A stretch of DNA of 64,000 bases from Roseiflexus castenholzii DSM 13941 (GTDB taxonomy: Bacteria > Chloroflexota > Chloroflexia > Chloroflexales > Roseiflexaceae). The stretch spans positions 1,178,001-1,242,000 of the forward strand of contig NC_009767.1 of the NCBI RefSeq assembly GCF_000017805.1. Reading direction: 5' to 3'. The notes below the pieces were generated by a model, which searched no databases, was not told the origin of the DNA, and worked only from the letters and a program-made list of their open reading frames with translations. A program made the position numbers and the translations under genes. Every line of letters starts with the position of its first letter. Positions within the stretch are counted from its first letter, which is position 1. This document shows, piece after piece, positions 20,488 to 31,718 of this stretch.

Positions 20488-21297
20488 TCATTTGTCCGGC
20501 GCCCACACCGGACGGCGTTTTTCAATGAAAGCGTCGATCCCTTCCTGGGCGCATGGTTCCATCATGTTGCATGCCATCGTCTCACCCGCCAACCGATAGG
20601 CATCGGCAATCCCCATCTCGATCTGGCGGTAGAAGAGCGACTTGCCGATCGCAATCGCTTCCGCCGGTCGGGCGACGATGGCGTCGGTCAGGCGCTGCAC
20701 CTCGGCGTCGAGATCGGTGGCCGGCACAACGCGATTGACCAGTCCGAGCGCCTGTGCGGTATGGGCGTCGATAAACTCGCCGGTGACGAGCATCTCAAAG
20801 GCGGCTTTGCGCCCGATATTGCGCGACAGCGCCACACCTGGCGTCGAGCAGAATAGCCCCACGTTGATGCCGGAAACCGCAAACGTCGCCTCCTCTGCGG
20901 CGACTGCCAGGTCGCACATGGCGACTAACTGACACCCGGCTGCCGTGGCAATCCCGTGCACACGCGCGATCACCGGTTGTGGCAGGCGCTGGATCGTCAG
21001 CATCACCTGCGAGCAGCGGGCGAATAATTCTTCGTAGTACTCCTGGCTGGAATTCGCCCTCATCTGTTTCAGGTCGTGTCCGGCACAGAAGGCTTTGCCC
21101 TGCCCGGCGATGATTACCACGCGCGCCTGCGGATCGGCGGCTACGGCATCGAGTTCTGCCTGAAGCGCGGCGAGCATTTCTTCGGAGAGCGCGTTGAACT
21201 GTCGCGGACGGTTCAGCGTCAGCCGCACCACGCCGCGCGCGTCGCGGTCGGCAATCACGTATGGCTCGGTGGCGGGAAGGGTTTCGGCTACCTGCAT
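20488..21297 (-). CDS. Crotonase-fold protein, ECHDC3-like, catalytic glutamates replaced
   Basis: 269 residues. The crotonase core is plain (GVVRLTLNRPRQFNALSEEML, FCAGHDLKQM oxyanion-hole region). By eye it aligns best with the ECHDC3 group: GIATAAGCQLVAMCDLAVA and GINVGLFCSTPGVALSRNIG. Standard enoyl-CoA hydratase has glutamates at the positions here occupied by Q (GCQLV) and by G/I (SGINVG), so water addition in the normal way is unlikely. It faces the bi-cycle genes, convergent with mch, so it is probably transcribed independently. Substrate unknown; an acyl-CoA isomerase or thioester-handling role is possible. Confidence 0.85.
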   Translation of the reverse strand: MQVAETLPATEPYVIADRDARGVVRLTLNRPRQFNALSEEMLAALQAELDAVAADPQARVVIIAGQGKAFCAGHDLKQMRANSSQEYYEELFARCSQVMLTIQRLPQPVIARVHGIATAAGCQLVAMCDLAVAAEEATFAVSGINVGLFCSTPGVALSRNIGRKAAFEMLVTGEFIDAHTAQALGLVNRVVPATDLDAEVQRLTDAIVARPAEAIAIGKSLFYRQIEMGIADAYRLAGETMACNMMEPCAQEGIDAFIEKRRPVWAPDK

Positions 21298-21933
21298 GGC
21301 ATGCTCCTCTCTGTCGGTAATGACACCGTTTCCGCTTCTTTGGGCGCATGGGCGGTGCGCCCGGTACGCACTTCGTTTGTGGACTTCTCCTGCTTCTCAC
21401 TCCTGCCCCATCAACCCTTGCCGGCGAACGATGACGGTGACCCGCGTTCGATGTGCCGCCTGGAGTCTGGTGAGGATGTTCGAGCGGCGGATCAGGATTA
21501 TGCTGAAGGACCTTGTGCGTTGCTCTCGCAAGGATCGATCTCATCACCGGAATCCTACATCACGATCGGTCTGCCGGCAACCGTCACGAACGCTTGCCCG
21601 AATACGGTGAATATCATCGTCATCGTCATTGCAAGGTGCGTATCGCTCCGCTCCTCGTTCCTATCCGGGACGTCGAGGGCAGGAACGGAGAGCAGGTAGG
21701 AGCCACGCCGCTGCTGACATGGTTGGGTAACGCCGCATCGTCGTGGGGTTCAGGGATCGCTTTCGTTTCAGTCCATGCCCCTTGGAAATCCAGGAAGAAC
21801 ACCGAAGTGGTGTGAAAGGTGACTTAGCACACGACATCATCACGACCCGACCATCGGCGATGGTTGCACTCCCGCGCCTCTCCGTAGATAATATCCGCCA
21901 CACAGTTCCGTTCAGTACAGCAACGAGCAACCT
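21298..21933. other. Intergenic, 636 bases, no gene recognised
   Basis: Lies between the divergent crotonase and amidohydrolase genes. Short open frames here have no ribosome-binding sites and no recognisable motifs. Promoters for both neighbours must lie here, but I see no convincing -35/-10 pair. Confidence 0.5.
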
Positions 21934-23121
21934 ATGGACGACCTTCTCATTCGTGGCGGGCACGTCATCGACCCGGCAAACGATCTGGACGCCCCTGCCG
22001 ATGTTGCGATCCGCGACGGACGCATTGCAGCCGTGGCGCCAGCGCTCGACCCGGCTCAGGCGCTCCACGTGATCGACGCCTCAGGGCAGATCGTCACCCC
22101 GGGGCTGGTCGATTTGCACACCCACTTCTACTGGGGCGCCACGTACTGGGGCATCGAAGCAGACCCGGTTGCCGCACGTAGCGGCGTGACAACCTGGGTG
22201 GACGCGGGTAGCGCCGGGGCGTATAGTTTTCCGGGGTTTCGCGAGTTTATCTGCGCTGCCAGTCGGGTGCGGACGTTTGCTTTTCTCAACCTCTCGGCAA
22301 TCGGGCTGATCGCGCCGACCTGGGAGTTCGCTAATCTCGACTACTGCGACGTCGATCTGGCGATCAGGACGGTAGAGGAGAACCGTGACATTATTGTAGG
22401 GATCAAGGCGCGCATCGATCACAACACGACGCGCGGCGTCGGCATTCGCCCGCTGCACCTGGCGCGCGCCCTCGCCGACCGGGTGGCGCTGCCGCTCATG
22501 GTGCACATCGGCAATGGCCCGCCTCCAATCGACGAGATTGTTGCATTGCTGCGCCCCGGCGATATTCTGACGCACTGTTTCACTGGCGGAACGCATCGGT
22601 TGCTCTTGAAGGACGGGCGCCTTTCCCCGATTGCGCGCGAGTTGCAGCAGCGCGGCGTGCTGCTTGACATCGGGCATGGAACAGGATCGTTCAGTTATCG
22701 CACTGCCGAAGCGGCGCTCCAGGAAGGGGTGCTGCCGGATATTATCAGCAGCGATATTCACCAACTCAGCGTCCAGGGTCCAATGTTCGATCTGCCGACG
22801 ACCCTCTCGAAGTTCCTTGACCTGGGTTTGACGCTGCCCGATGTTATCGACCGGGCAACGCGCCGTCCGGCGCTGGCGATTGGCAAGCCGGAACTCGGAA
22901 CGCTCCACCCCGGCAGTCCTGGCGATGTCGCGCTCTTTCGCGTCGAAGAGGGCGATTACACCTTTTTCGATGTCGAAATGAACGCCCGCCGCGGCAATCG
23001 GCGACTGACCTGCACTGCCACCATTGTGGGTGGAACGCTGCTGCCGCGCCTGCCGGAACGTCCCCCGGCAATCTGGGCGATCCTGCCCGATCATCAGCGG
23101 CGGATTCTTGTCCGGGAATAG
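21934..23121 (+). CDS. Amidohydrolase (dihydroorotase-like metallohydrolase/deacetylase)
   Basis: 395 residues of the amidohydrolase superfamily. Metal-ligand motifs are visible in order: VDLHTHFYWG (HxH) near residue 60, MVHIGNGP, ILTHCFTGG and the late aspartate in ISSDIHQLS. It starts LLIRGGHVIDPANDLD, as in the EF_0837-type 'amidohydrolase/deacetylase' group rather than true pyrimidine dihydroorotase. The substrate, a cyclic amide or N-acyl compound, cannot be told. No strong ribosome-binding site precedes the ATG. The gene is followed 82 bases later by a sugar-nucleotide reductase. Confidence 0.85.
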   Translation: MDDLLIRGGHVIDPANDLDAPADVAIRDGRIAAVAPALDPAQALHVIDASGQIVTPGLVDLHTHFYWGATYWGIEADPVAARSGVTTWVDAGSAGAYSFPGFREFICAASRVRTFAFLNLSAIGLIAPTWEFANLDYCDVDLAIRTVEENRDIIVGIKARIDHNTTRGVGIRPLHLARALADRVALPLMVHIGNGPPPIDEIVALLRPGDILTHCFTGGTHRLLLKDGRLSPIARELQQRGVLLDIGHGTGSFSYRTAEAALQEGVLPDIISSDIHQLSVQGPMFDLPTTLSKFLDLGLTLPDVIDRATRRPALAIGKPELGTLHPGSPGDVALFRVEEGDYTFFDVEMNARRGNRRLTCTATIVGGTLLPRLPERPPAIWAILPDHQRRILVRE

Positions 23122-23203
23122 CGGAAAAGAGCATTGGACAAAACCCGCGTGTCGCGATACGCTCATGGTTCAGTATCATGGTCAGGCATACGGAGGAGAG
23201 TTC

Positions 23204-24169
23204 GTGCGCGTGTTCATTACCGGCATCACCGGTCCGGTCGGCAGCGCCCTTGCAGACTATCTGGTGGCGCTTCCCGGCGTCGAGGTGCATGCCTTCAAGC
23301 GCTGGCGCAGCGATACGCGCCCGATTGCGCATCTCGCAGGGCGGATCACACTGCACGAAGGGGACATCGAAGACCCCTATTCGGTGATGCGCGCTGTGGA
23401 GCGGGCGGCGCCCGATCGTGTCTACCACCTGGCAGCGCAGAGTTACCCCAGCGAGTCGTGGGATGCGCCGATTGTCACGATGCGCACCAATGTCGAGGGA
23501 ACGATCAATGTGCTGGAGGCGGTGCGGCGTCATGCGCCACGTGCGCGCGTCCACCTTGCGGGCACAAGCGCCGAGTATGGCTGGGTGCAGCCGGAGGACA
23601 CGCCGATCCCCGAGACGCACCCCACGCGCCCGCTCAGCCCGTATGGCGTGAGCAAGGTCGCTGCCGGGTTGAGCGGACTCCAGTACGCCGCGAACTACGG
23701 CATGCACGTGGTGGTCACCCGCTCGTTCAACCACGTGGGACCGCACCAGGGGGACCGGTGCGCAATTCAGACATTCTGCCGCCAGATGGCGCTGATCGAA
23801 TATGATCGTCAGGAGCCGGTCATCTACGTTGGCAATCTGGAAGCGCGGCGCGATTTCACCCACACCCGCGATGTGGCGCGCGCCCTCTGGCTGCTCCTCG
23901 ACCACGGCGCTCCCGGCGAAATCTACAACCTCTGCTCCGGCGTGGCGACTCGTATCGGCGATATTGTCGCCATGGTGCAGCAGCACGGGCGCGTTCCAAC
24001 GGAGGTGCGCGTCGATCCGGCGCGCCTCCGTCCGTCGGACGAACCGCTGCTCGTGGGTGATAATACGAAATTGCGCCAGACGACCGGGTGGCAGCCGCAG
24101 ATCACGGTGCCGATGATCGTCGAGGAATTGATGGCGTACTGGCGGGAGCGACTGGCGTCGGGCGGGTGA
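23204..24169 (+). CDS. GDP-mannose dehydratase/reductase-type SDR (Rmd-like)
   Basis: 321 residues, extended short-chain dehydrogenase. Rossmann motif VFITGITGPVGSALADYL, catalytic SAEYGW and YGVSK (Tyr-x-x-x-Lys), and the substrate-side motifs KRWRSDTRPI, RSFNHVGPHQGD, YVGNLEARRDFTHTRDV and RLRPSDEPLLVGD. These fit GDP-6-deoxy-4-keto-mannose reductase or GDP-mannose 4,6-dehydratase; I favour the reductase group from length and the KRWRS motif. The GTG start at 23204 follows GGAGGAG; an in-frame ATG at 23165 lacks such a site. It would supply deoxy-sugars for glycans. Confidence 0.85.
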   Translation: MRVFITGITGPVGSALADYLVALPGVEVHAFKRWRSDTRPIAHLAGRITLHEGDIEDPYSVMRAVERAAPDRVYHLAAQSYPSESWDAPIVTMRTNVEGTINVLEAVRRHAPRARVHLAGTSAEYGWVQPEDTPIPETHPTRPLSPYGVSKVAAGLSGLQYAANYGMHVVVTRSFNHVGPHQGDRCAIQTFCRQMALIEYDRQEPVIYVGNLEARRDFTHTRDVARALWLLLDHGAPGEIYNLCSGVATRIGDIVAMVQQHGRVPTEVRVDPARLRPSDEPLLVGDNTKLRQTTGWQPQITVPMIVEELMAYWRERLASGG

Positions 24170-24341
24170 TCTCTTGAGACTCGCCGCGCGTTCGTCTAGC
24201 GGTGAACCGTCGGGCTGAACCGCAAGGGCGCTTGTGGAGTGCGAATACATGTTCCGTTATGCGTTCACCCGCCCGGCGACTGGTAAATGTGATATACGTC
24301 CGGCAGACGACCTGCGCCGCCGGTCGCATTTCCTTTGCGCG

Positions 24342-24419
24342 GCGGGCGAAAGCCCTCGCTCAGGGCATAGAAGCCCCCAAGGGGCTTGCACGATCTTAGC
24401 AAGGGCTTCAGCCCGCAGC
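24342..24419. repeat. Dispersed palindromic repeat (GCGGGC..AAGCCCTCGCTC family)
   Basis: GCGGGCGAAAGCCCTCGCTC and AGGGCTTCAGCCCGC flank an inner GAAGCCCC...GGGGCTT stem. The same nested palindrome occurs once in each unit of the 312-bp array at 40.4-41.9 kb, so it is a dispersed element with at least six copies in this window. Confidence 0.8.
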
Positions 24420-24482
24420 AGCCTCAGCCCGCAGATTCCCGGCAGCGCAGTGGAGAAGACTGGCAGGGGGTGAAGGCGAAAC

Positions 24483-24497
24483 AGGGCGTCACGCCCT
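24483..24497 (-). terminator. Possible terminator after the YceI-like gene
   Basis: AGGGCGT and ACGCCCT form a 7-base stem with a one-base centre, followed on the minus strand by GTTT, 23 bases past the YceI-like stop. The T-run is short, so this is only a candidate. Confidence 0.35.
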
Positions 24498-24519
24498 ATT
24501 TCAACGTCTCTTCCTTTGC

Positions 24520-25347
24520 TTACTGCGCTGCCGCCAGCGCCACGAACTCGATGGTCAGCACAACGTCATCGCTGACGTTTGCGACGAACGGCACACTCGG
24601 AATCTGGAGGTTGTAATCGCTCCGCTTCACAGTTGTGGTTGCGACACCGACGAGCCGTTCGGCAGACTCGGCGCGCACAGTCGCCTCGAACGCCACCGGT
24701 CGCGTAATGTCGCGGATGGTCAGATCGCCCCGGATAGTGAAGGTGAACGGCTCATTGAGCGCGCCGCTGCCGCTCAATCCCTCGATAGCCGTCGGCGTAA
24801 AGGTGATGAATTCGTACTGATCGGTATTCAGAATAAAGTTGCGAATCGCGCGATCACGGTTACCGCTGTCAGTCGCAAACGTGCGGGCATTCACCTGGAT
24901 CACGCCGATCTGCGCCGTCGTCAGGTCGCTCGGATTGATGGCGAATTCACCGGCAACCTGGTTCGTCGTGCCAATCGCTTCGATTCGCTGCCCGCGCAGG
25001 TCTTCGGCAATGCGAAAACTGACCTTCGATTCATCGGCGACAATCTGGTATCGAATGACCTGATTCGGCGCGACACCGGCGGGTGGCGCGGTTGGCGCTT
25101 CCGTCGGCGCAACAGGCGCAGGTGATGCAGTTGCCACAGGAGCGGTCTCTGTGGGGGTTGCCGGCGCTGGATCGGCAGGCGCAGTCGTTGGCTCAGGCGC
25201 ACTCGTGGGTTGCGCATTAATCGGGATTGCTGTCATCGGACCACTCGCAGGCTGGGTGTCGCCCAACACGCTATCAAAGATCCAGAACCCGGCGATAAGG
25301 ACAATGAGCGCCGCAGCAGCGCCCAAAAACAGACGATTTCGATTCAT
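24520..25347 (-). CDS. YceI-family protein with N-terminal membrane anchor and Pro/Thr linker
   Basis: 275 residues. Residues about 7-27 (FLGAAAALIVLIAGFWIFDSV) are one hydrophobic segment, followed to about residue 95 by a Pro/Thr/Ala-rich linker. The rest is a YceI lipocalin-like barrel: YQIVADESKVSFRIAEDL, IQVNARTFATDSGNRDRAIR, GDLTIRDITRPVAFEATV and TVKRSDYNL. YceI proteins bind isoprenoid-type lipids in a closed barrel; in a carotenoid-rich phototroph a polyisoprenoid ligand is plausible but not shown. The barrel is expected outside the membrane. It is divergently arranged to the GH3-PA14 gene. Confidence 0.88.
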   Translation of the reverse strand: MNRNRLFLGAAAALIVLIAGFWIFDSVLGDTQPASGPMTAIPINAQPTSAPEPTTAPADPAPATPTETAPVATASPAPVAPTEAPTAPPAGVAPNQVIRYQIVADESKVSFRIAEDLRGQRIEAIGTTNQVAGEFAINPSDLTTAQIGVIQVNARTFATDSGNRDRAIRNFILNTDQYEFITFTPTAIEGLSGSGALNEPFTFTIRGDLTIRDITRPVAFEATVRAESAERLVGVATTTVKRSDYNLQIPSVPFVANVSDDVVLTIEFVALAAAQ

Positions 25348-25565
25348 GGATCAGATTTCTCCCTGGTAAGAATCATAATCGGGCGGTGCTCTATGGATGA
25401 TGCTCCCACGATATGATACTGTCGAATCGTTTTGAAAAGAGCATGGATCAGATGAGAATTGTCTTAGCATTTGCCGGGTGATTGAACACAGGCGCGCGAC
25501 TCGTGGTAATGTAGAATGCACAGCAATTATCGCCAATGGAAAGACGTTCCAGGGAGAACATCGCC

Positions 25566-28310
25566 ATGACTGACACGGGAGTCGCTCTCACCAACGACGT
25601 GGAGGCGCGCATCGAAGCGCTGCTGCGACAGATGACGCTGGCGGAGAAGGTCGCGCTGATGGCAGGATCGAGCATGTGGACGACCACTCCCATCGAGCGG
25701 TTGGGGATTCCTGCGATCAAAGTCACGGACGGACCGAACGGCGCGCGGGGTGCAGGTGGATTCGTCGGTGGCGCCGTTACGGCAGCGTGCTTCCCTGTAG
25801 GAATTGCGCTGGCCGCGACATGGAACAGCAGGCTGGTGGAAGAGGTTGGCGAGGCGCTCGCCGAAGAAGCGCAATCCAAAGGCGCTCGCCTCCTGCTGGC
25901 GCCGACCGTTAACATCCATCGTTCGCCGCTCAATGGGCGCAACTTCGAGTGCTATTCCGAAGACCCGTATCTCTCGGCGCGCATGGCGGTCGCCTATATC
26001 ACCGGGTTGCAGCGGCGCGGCGTTGGCGCGACGATCAAACACTACGTCTGCAACGACTCGGAGTTCGAGCGGAACACGATCAGTTCTGAGGTCGATGAAC
26101 GCACATTGCGCGAGATCTATCTGCCTCCCTTTCGCGCTGCCGTGCAGGAGGCGAAAACCTGGGCGGTCATGGCGGCGTACAATCGTGTCAATGGGGTGTA
26201 TGCCAGCGAGCATCCGGTATTGCTCAACGATATCCTGAAGCGCGAATGGGGATTCGATGGCATTGTGATGTCCGACTGGTTCGGCACGAAGAGCGTCGTC
26301 GAGGCTGCCGCCAACGGGCTGGACCTTGAAATGCCGGGACCAACGCGCTGGCGCGGTGAGCGATTAGTCGCCGCCGTCGAGAATGGTCAGGTGCGTATGG
26401 AAGCCATCGATGAGTCGGCTTGTCGAATATTGCGCACGATTGCGCGCGCGGGGGCGTTCGAGACACCGGAGATTCCCCCTGAGCAGGCGATTGATCGCCC
26501 TGAGCACCGGGCGCTGATCCGCCGTGCTGCCGCCGAGAGCATGGTGCTGCTCAAGAACGATGGCGGCATCCTGCCGCTCAATCTGGCGAACCTGTCGTCG
26601 ATTGCGATCATCGGACCCAACGCGAAGACGGCACAGATCATGGGTGGCGGGAGCGCACAGGTCAACGCGCACTACGCCATTTCGCCCTACGACGGCATTG
26701 CGGCGCGAGTCGGCGGGCAGGTGATCCTGGAGTACGAGATCGGTTGCACGAACCATCGACACCTTCCGCGCTTCGATAGCCGATTGGTGACGCCGGAGAG
26801 CGGCGAGGGGCGCGGCTTTACCGTCGCTTACTACAACACCCACGACCTGTCCGGTGAGCCGGTTCATCAGGCGGCGACCGAGAGCAGCGAGCAGGTCTGG
26901 CTAGGGGAGGTGGCGCCGGGCGTCGATCCACGCCAGTTTTCGGCGCGTTTCACCGCGCGGTTTACGCCCGCCGAACGTGGAACGCATACCTTTAGCCTGA
27001 TCAGCGCCGGGCTGAGTCGCCTCTTTGTCGACGACGTACTGATCATCGACAACTGGACGACCCAGACACGCGGGGATGCGTTCTTTGGCGCAGGAAGCGC
27101 CGAAGCGACGGCGCCGATGACGCTGGAAGCCGGTCGAACCTACGCGCTTCGCCTGGAATATAGTAATCAGGGCGCGACCATGCTTGCCGCTGTGCGGCTC
27201 GGCTATCTGCCGCCGGTTGCAGAAGACGCCATCGAGCGCGCCGCAGCCCTGGCGGCGCAATCCGACGTTGCGCTGGTGTTTGTCGGGCTGAATGCCGATT
27301 GGGAGAGCGAAGGGTATGATCGCCCGCATATGGACCTGGTCGGCAGGCAGGACGAACTGGTCGAGCGCGTGGCAGCCGCCAATCCGCGCACGATTGTCGT
27401 GCTGCAAACCGGTTCGCCGGTGACGATGCCGTGGCTGGATCGGGTGGCGGCGGTCCTTCAGGCGTGGTATCCCGGTCAGGAATGCGGTAACGCGATTGCC
27501 GACGTGTTGTTTGGCGATGTTAACCCCTCGGGCAGACTGCCGCAGACTTTTCCGGTTCGATTGGAAGACAATCCGGCATACATCAACTATCCCGGTGAGA
27601 ACGGGCGGGTGCGCTACGGTGAAGGTATCTTCGTCGGCTACCGCTACTACGAGAAGAAAAAGGTTGCGCCGCTGTTTCCCTTTGGCTTCGGTCTTTCGTA
27701 TACCACGTTCCGCTACGATAACCTGCGCCTGAGCGCCGATGTCATTGCTCCCGATGATCGGCTCACGGCGCAGATCGACATCACCAACACCGGGATGGTC
27801 GCCGGTCAGGAAGTGGTGCAACTGTACGTGCGCGACAGCGCCGCGCGCGTCGCCCGACCGGCAAAGGAGTTGAAAGGGTTTGTCAAAGTCGCGCTGCAAC
27901 CGGGCGAGACACAAACGGTGACCTTCTCGCTTGATCGGGAGGCGCTGGCGTACTGGGACGACGTCCAGCATGCCTGGGTCGCCGAGGCAGGTGAGTTCGA
28001 GGTTCTTGTGGGAAGTTCATCGCAGGACATCCGGGCGCGCGCGGTGTTTCATCTGAATGATACTGTCGCCTTCGGCGGACCGACAAAGTCGCCGGTGCAA
28101 CTGAGTGTCGACTCGCCGGTCAAGGCGTTGATCGAACACGACGGTGCGCGTGCAGTGCTGGAACGCCACATGCCCGGTTTTGTCGAACAGGCTGGCGTCG
28201 GTGTCATGATGGGGCTGACGCTGGCGCAGATGGCAGCATTCGCAGCGGATCGGATCACGCCGGAACTGTTGGGCGCGATTGCCGCAGACCTGGCGCGGAT
28301 TCAGGCATGA
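25566..28310 (+). CDS. Glycoside hydrolase family 3 with PA14 insert
   Basis: 914 residues. A GH3 TIM barrel comes first (nucleophile D237 in GIVMSDWFGTKSV), then an alpha/beta domain (SMVLLKNDGGILPLNL) interrupted at about residues 410-545 by a PA14 domain (PAERGTHTFSLISAGLSRLFVDD) that in this family helps recognise short sugar chains. A fibronectin-III-like domain (NTGMVAGQEVVQLYVRD) and a 100-residue C-terminal extension end the protein. The start is the ATG after AGGGAGAA; an upstream in-frame ATG at 25536 is less likely. No signal peptide is visible. Probably a beta-glucosidase acting in the cytoplasm; specificity unknown. Confidence 0.92.
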   Translation: MTDTGVALTNDVEARIEALLRQMTLAEKVALMAGSSMWTTTPIERLGIPAIKVTDGPNGARGAGGFVGGAVTAACFPVGIALAATWNSRLVEEVGEALAEEAQSKGARLLLAPTVNIHRSPLNGRNFECYSEDPYLSARMAVAYITGLQRRGVGATIKHYVCNDSEFERNTISSEVDERTLREIYLPPFRAAVQEAKTWAVMAAYNRVNGVYASEHPVLLNDILKREWGFDGIVMSDWFGTKSVVEAAANGLDLEMPGPTRWRGERLVAAVENGQVRMEAIDESACRILRTIARAGAFETPEIPPEQAIDRPEHRALIRRAAAESMVLLKNDGGILPLNLANLSSIAIIGPNAKTAQIMGGGSAQVNAHYAISPYDGIAARVGGQVILEYEIGCTNHRHLPRFDSRLVTPESGEGRGFTVAYYNTHDLSGEPVHQAATESSEQVWLGEVAPGVDPRQFSARFTARFTPAERGTHTFSLISAGLSRLFVDDVLIIDNWTTQTRGDAFFGAGSAEATAPMTLEAGRTYALRLEYSNQGATMLAAVRLGYLPPVAEDAIERAAALAAQSDVALVFVGLNADWESEGYDRPHMDLVGRQDELVERVAAANPRTIVVLQTGSPVTMPWLDRVAAVLQAWYPGQECGNAIADVLFGDVNPSGRLPQTFPVRLEDNPAYINYPGENGRVRYGEGIFVGYRYYEKKKVAPLFPFGFGLSYTTFRYDNLRLSADVIAPDDRLTAQIDITNTGMVAGQEVVQLYVRDSAARVARPAKELKGFVKVALQPGETQTVTFSLDREALAYWDDVQHAWVAEAGEFEVLVGSSSQDIRARAVFHLNDTVAFGGPTKSPVQLSVDSPVKALIEHDGARAVLERHMPGFVEQAGVGVMMGLTLAQMAAFAADRITPELLGAIAADLARIQA

Positions 28311-28752
28311 CGCGCAGCGGTCGGGACGCCTCTGGCAGGCACGGTTCAAGGGCGGACAGCACGTATGGGCATATCCGGCATGTATGGCGTTGGGATGCAC
28401 CGTTTTCCCCTTACCCCCTGCTCCTCTCCCACGCGCGGGAGAGGGGCAGGGGGTGAGGTGCGCGGGTCCGTCCTCTGGCGGGAGTGCCGGAGTGCGCGGG
28501 GGTCCTGGGGCTGGCGCCGCCGGATACACGCTCTTGCCGCGCAACCCGCACGCGGGGGTTCTGGGGCTGGCGTCGTGCGGGGGGGGGCAGGGTGAAGGTA
28601 GCGCGTTGAACGCGCCCGATCCTTGCAGTCTCAACCGCGCAACCGTCTCGACTATGGAACGCCGCCGGTGGAGGCGGGAGCGGCGCGTCCGGCGTGGCAA
28701 AGCGGAGAAACCATTCGAACGCCTGGACACGACCGCTCCCCGGAAGGTATGG
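28311..28752. other. Intergenic between convergent genes, GC-rich, no gene
   Basis: Holds the long hairpin described separately, a run of nine or more G near 28580 and CGGGAG-rich text. No ribosome-binding sites or recognisable coding content. Confidence 0.6.
28409..28458. terminator. Long hairpin, possible two-way terminator
   Basis: Arms of 22 bases (28409-28430 and 28437-28458) pair with only two mismatches around ACGCGC. It lies between the stops of the convergent GH3-PA14 and clpB genes. No T-run follows, and partial copies of the same sequence occur near 11.2 kb and 43.4 kb, so it is also a dispersed repeat. Confidence 0.45.
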
Positions 28753-31368
<2,616 letters not shown>

Positions 31369-31718
31369 CTATGTTTCCTCCTGGTAATCGAGAACTGGGG
31401 GCAGGGGTTAACCTTCGCGCCTGATGATTCACCACAGAGACACAGAGGACGCAGCGGCAAACCTTTTCCGGCCTTCCGCCGTCCTCTGTTCTACGTTTCC
31501 GCTTTACAACCCGCCTACCTGCAACCTGCAACCTCTTGCCTCTCGCCGCTCGCCTCCCCCTCTTGCCTCTTGCCTCTCGCCTCTCGCCGCTCGCCTCTTG
31601 CCACTCGCCTCCCACCTCTCGCCGCTTGCCTCTCGCCTCTCGCCTCTCGCCTGGTTTTCTGACACGTAGCATATCATGGTTCGGTCTCAATCGCGTTAGT
31701 GAACTGTTGGAGAAACGT
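31369..31718. repeat. Intergenic with CTCTCGCCT minisatellite
   Basis: Between divergent clpB and the GH78-like gene. From about 31540 to 31651 the text is built of CTCTCGCCTC/TTGCCTCTCGCC words, the same vocabulary as near 47.7 kb and the complement of the minisatellite at 11.5-12.9 kb. No gene is seen; open frames through it are low-complexity Ser/Pro/Leu/Arg. Confidence 0.75.

Noticed and set aside
24170..24341. Possible tRNA or small RNA after the nucleotide-sugar reductase gene
   Set aside because: No cloverleaf, T-loop or anticodon stem could be drawn. No tRNA was found in any other gap either.
28573..28590. G-run as a slippery phase-variation site
   Set aside because: It lies between convergent genes, not in a coding region or promoter I can see.
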